Part shown: in pieces, positions 61,900 through 64,000 of the stretch | How the letters are laid out: the number at the start of each line of letters is the position of its first letter | Numbering within the stretch: the stretch's first letter is position 1 | Source of the DNA: Candidatus Competibacter sp. | GTDB lineage: Bacteria > Pseudomonadota > Gammaproteobacteria > Competibacterales > Competibacteraceae | Direction of reading: 5' to 3' | NCBI GenBank assembly: GCA_029624815.1 | Contig: JARSSH010000010.1 | Location: forward strand, 26,814-90,813 | Length of the DNA stretch: 64,000 nt | Position numbers and translations under genes: made by a program | Notes under the pieces: model-generated | Seen by the model: only the letters and a program-made list of their open reading frames with translations | What the model was told of the DNA's origin: nothing | Database searches by the model: none

Positions 61900-64000
61900 G
61901 GTTCCAGCCTCGGTTGGCCGACGAAGCGCCAGATAAAGCGGCGGGTCGGGGTGGTCAGGGTGGCGGGCGCGCCGTCGCGCAGGGCCGCCGGATCGTCGGC
62001 CGGGTAGCGGGCCCCGGTGTCCTCGTCGAGCAGTTCGGAACGGCTCAGCACGTCCGGCGGCCCTTCCCAGCGCAACCGCGCCGGATAGCCGGCCCGGTCG
62101 GCGCGCAGCTCGAAGCGCCAGTCCGCCGCCGGCCGGCCGGGCGCCCGGAGGTCGCGATCGGGACGGTAATCGCTGGCGTAGTCGCCGGCCCGCGGCCCCC
62201 AGTCGGGATGAGGGAACACCACCGTCAGAAAGGGCGAACCAAACGGCGCCAGCTCGGGCAGGTCGTGTACGTCGTAACCGACCGCGCCATCGGCCAGTTG
62301 GCCCAGCACGTTGTTGCGGTCGCGCAGACCCAGGGTCGGTTCCTCGACGATCAGCCGGACGTGCCAGGCCCGGTCGGCGGGCGCCGGTTCGGCCACGGCG
62401 GGCGCGATCAGCCAGTCCAACAGCGCCGGCCCGCCTTCGATCGGGCGGGACGCGGGCGCCGCCGGGGTCGTCGGGACCGCCGGAACGTGGCCGTACTTGG
62501 GAATCCGCGGGATCAACAGCTTGACCGTGTGGCCGAAGCTGGCGGCCTCGACTTGCACCCATACCCCCTGCCAGGGTTGCAGCAGGCCGACCATGCCGGG
62601 GGTGTGGCCATCGTGGGCGTCGTAGCCGTTGCCGTTCCAGACCCAGTAGGTCGGCGCGACGTAACGGGCCTGGGTGACGGGATCGCGGGCGGCGTCCAGC
62701 GGGTAGGCCACCCCGTCCACCTCGACCCGAACCTCCCACCAGCCGACCGGATAGGGGAACGGCATCCCGACCAGATTGAACAGGGCGTCGCCGGCCAGGG
62801 CGGTCAGGGCGATTTCGTGGCAGCCGGCGGTCGAGGGGCAGTTCGGATTGCCGAACGCGACCGGCGCGGCCGATCCGACGGTCAGCGCCAGGGTGGCCGC
62901 GTCGGCGTGGCCCTGGCGCAACCAGTAGCCGACCCCCGGCGCCACCGGGTCGCTCGACTCCAGCAGGACGTATTGATCGGCGTTGGCGTCCCGCCGCCAC
63001 GCCGTCCAGTCGGCCCCGTAGGCGCCGCTCGGGCGGGTCTCGAACGCGCCGCGCACCGTGGCCGGCGCCGGCGGCTCGGCCGGCGGCCCGACCAGGGTCC
63101 AGCGGTCGCGGATCAGGGATCGCTCGTCGCCCCACGGCCGGGCGAAGGTCACGCGCGTCGCGTTCGCGCCCACCGCCAGGAACCGATCGCCCGACCAGGC
63201 CACCCCATGGAGATCGTCCGTCGTCCCAACGTCGTGCGCCGTCCAGGCCGCGCCGTCGGGGCTGGTCAGCAGCGCGCCGCCGCCGCCCACCGCCGCGAAG
63301 TGGCCGCCCGACCAGGCCACCCCGTACAAGTCGTCCGTCGTCCCGGAAACGTGCGTCGTCCAGGCCGCGCCGGTGGCGCTGGTCAACACCGCGCCGCCGC
63401 TACCCACCGCCGCCCACTGGCCCCCCACCCAGGCCACCCCGTACAGGTCGTCCGTCGTCCCGGAAACGTGCGCCGTCCAGGCCGCGCCGTCGGCGCTGGC
63501 GAGGATCGTTCCCCCCGCGCCCACCGCCGCGAACCGGTCGCCCGCCCAAGTCACCCCGTACAGGTCCGCCGCGCCCGTCGGGAGCGTCCGGTCGGTCCAG
63601 GTCAACCCGTCGGCGCTGGTGAGGATCGTTCCCCCCGCGCCCACCGCCGCGAACCGGTCGCCCGACCAGGCCACCGCCCGGAGGGCGCTCGTCGTCCCGG
63701 AGACCGGGTCCGTCCAGGTCGCGCCGTCGGCGCTGGTCAGAATCACGCCGCCCTCGCCCACCGCCACGAAGCCTTGGCCCGACCAGGCAATGCCGTGCAG
63801 GTCTTGCGTCGTCCCGGAGGTCCGCGCCGTCCAGGTCGCGCCGTCGGCGCTGGTGAAAATCGCGCCGCCGTCGCCCACCACCACGAATTGCTCGCCCGAC
63901 CACGCGATACCGGCCCGGCCGGCGATCGCGTCGTCGTTGAGGATCGTGCCGGTGCCCTGGGCCACGGCCAGGGTGGCGTTGGTCGGGTTGCCGAGGTTGA
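61896..64000 (-). CDS. Large exported-type repeat protein with YCF48/BNR-like repeats (5' part beyond window)
   Basis: About 700 residues are visible; the frame stays open to the right edge, so the start is missing. The first visible residues, LGNPTNATLAVAQGTGTILNDD, look like the end of a Calx-beta domain. Seven repeats of about 39 residues follow, of the form VAWSGDRFAAVGAGGTILTSADGATWT, which resemble YCF48/BNR propeller blades. Then comes a segment with GVGYWLRQGHADAATLAL and a C-terminal part with WRFELRADRAGYPARLRWEGP. Base composition is very GC-rich. The stop overlaps the next gene by ATGA. Role: likely extracellular or surface, substrate unknown. Confidence 0.75.
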   Translation of the reverse strand, partial: NLGNPTNATLAVAQGTGTILNDDAIAGRAGIAWSGEQFVVVGDGGAIFTSADGATWTARTSGTTQDLHGIAWSGQGFVAVGEGGVILTSADGATWTDPVSGTTSALRAVAWSGDRFAAVGAGGTILTSADGLTWTDRTLPTGAADLYGVTWAGDRFAAVGAGGTILASADGAAWTAHVSGTTDDLYGVAWVGGQWAAVGSGGAVLTSATGAAWTTHVSGTTDDLYGVAWSGGHFAAVGGGGALLTSPDGAAWTAHDVGTTDDLHGVAWSGDRFLAVGANATRVTFARPWGDERSLIRDRWTLVGPPAEPPAPATVRGAFETRPSGAYGADWTAWRRDANADQYVLLESSDPVAPGVGYWLRQGHADAATLALTVGSAAPVAFGNPNCPSTAGCHEIALTALAGDALFNLVGMPFPYPVGWWEVRVEVDGVAYPLDAARDPVTQARYVAPTYWVWNGNGYDAHDGHTPGMVGLLQPWQGVWVQVEAASFGHTVKLLIPRIPKYGHVPAVPTTPAAPASRPIEGGPALLDWLIAPAVAEPAPADRAWHVRLIVEEPTLGLRDRNNVLGQLADGAVGYDVHDLPELAPFGSPFLTVVFPHPDWGPRAGDYASDYRPDRDLRAPGRPAADWRFELRADRAGYPARLRWEGPPDVLSRSELLDEDTGARYPADDPAALRDGAPATLTTPTRRFIWRFVGQPRLEP
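62079..62140 (-). repeat. Source copy of the second half of the chimeric segment
   Basis: Encodes part of RPAADWRFELRADRAGYP in the repeat protein; matches 59730-59791 at an offset of 2349 bases. Confidence 0.85.

Noticed and set aside
60289..62007. A 572-codon plus-strand frame
   Set aside because: Antisense shadow of the acetyl-CoA hydrolase/GNAT gene, with His/Asp/Gly-rich low-complexity product.
61900..63135. Upstream extension of the CoA-transferase frame to 1033 codons
   Set aside because: The extra part lies antiphase inside the repeat-protein gene and is Arg/Pro/Gly-rich; ATG 61899 has a ribosome site and an ATGA coupling.
63180..63960. Regular ~117-bp repeats, possible CRISPR or VNTR
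   Set aside because: Units are in frame and encode propeller-like repeats; there is no spacer pattern or cas gene.

Overview
The window reads as chromosome of a GC-rich gammaproteobacterium that stores polyhydroxyalkanoate. It carries a class I PHA synthase, a type VI secretion VgrG, a proteobacterial GltBD pair and a bifunctional acetyl-CoA hydrolase/GNAT. This mix would fit a glycogen-accumulating lineage such as Competibacteraceae, but that placement is inference from gene content. No rRNA, tRNA or CRISPR array was recognised.

Layout. 1-4164: the 5' part of vgrG, a stand-alone phaC and a wrecked IS256-type transposase. 4165-27973: a mycofactocin locus. An AcoR-like sigma-54 activator (+ strand) faces a long minus-strand series. 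In transcription order this is an Mdo/Mno-like methanol (alcohol) dehydrogenase, a MoxR ATPase, a vWA protein, a methyltransferase, a porin, an aldehyde dehydrogenase, DUF779, DUF4242, MftC, two OYE/FadH-type flavoenzymes, ETF alpha, an ETF-quinone-oxidoreductase-like protein, a FixX-like ferredoxin, ETF beta, MftE, MftF, the precursor peptide MftA, a mycofactocin-type SDR and MftB. No MftD is visible. The set looks self-contained: make the RiPP cofactor mycofactocin, use it in nicotinoprotein alcohol dehydrogenases, oxidise the aldehyde, and pass electrons through ETF and ETF-QO to quinone.

28422-46450: an aryl-acid / branched-chain amino acid block (iorA, iorB, livK, livH, livM, then livG, livF, a CBS-ACT protein, paaK). 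It is split between livM and livG by about 8.8 kb holding a Ser/Thr kinase, a coiled-coil secreted protein, and two secreted proteins (a beta-helix/BACON protein and a reprolysin-like metallopeptidase) that share a tandemly duplicated Ig-like domain. 46572-48984: a divergent KfrA-like / tyrosine-recombinase pair. 49204-55298: gltBD.

55411-64000: a CHASE2 adenylate cyclase with a divergent secreted partner, then a cyclic-nucleotide-binding domain fused to a PduL phosphotransacylase, a CoA-transferase/GNAT gene and the truncated end of a large repeat protein. The intergenic DNA upstream of the PduL fusion is composite: a duplicated piece joining two distant parts of the neighbouring genes at an 8-bp microhomology, followed by the relic 3' end of an IS200/IS605-type TnpB.
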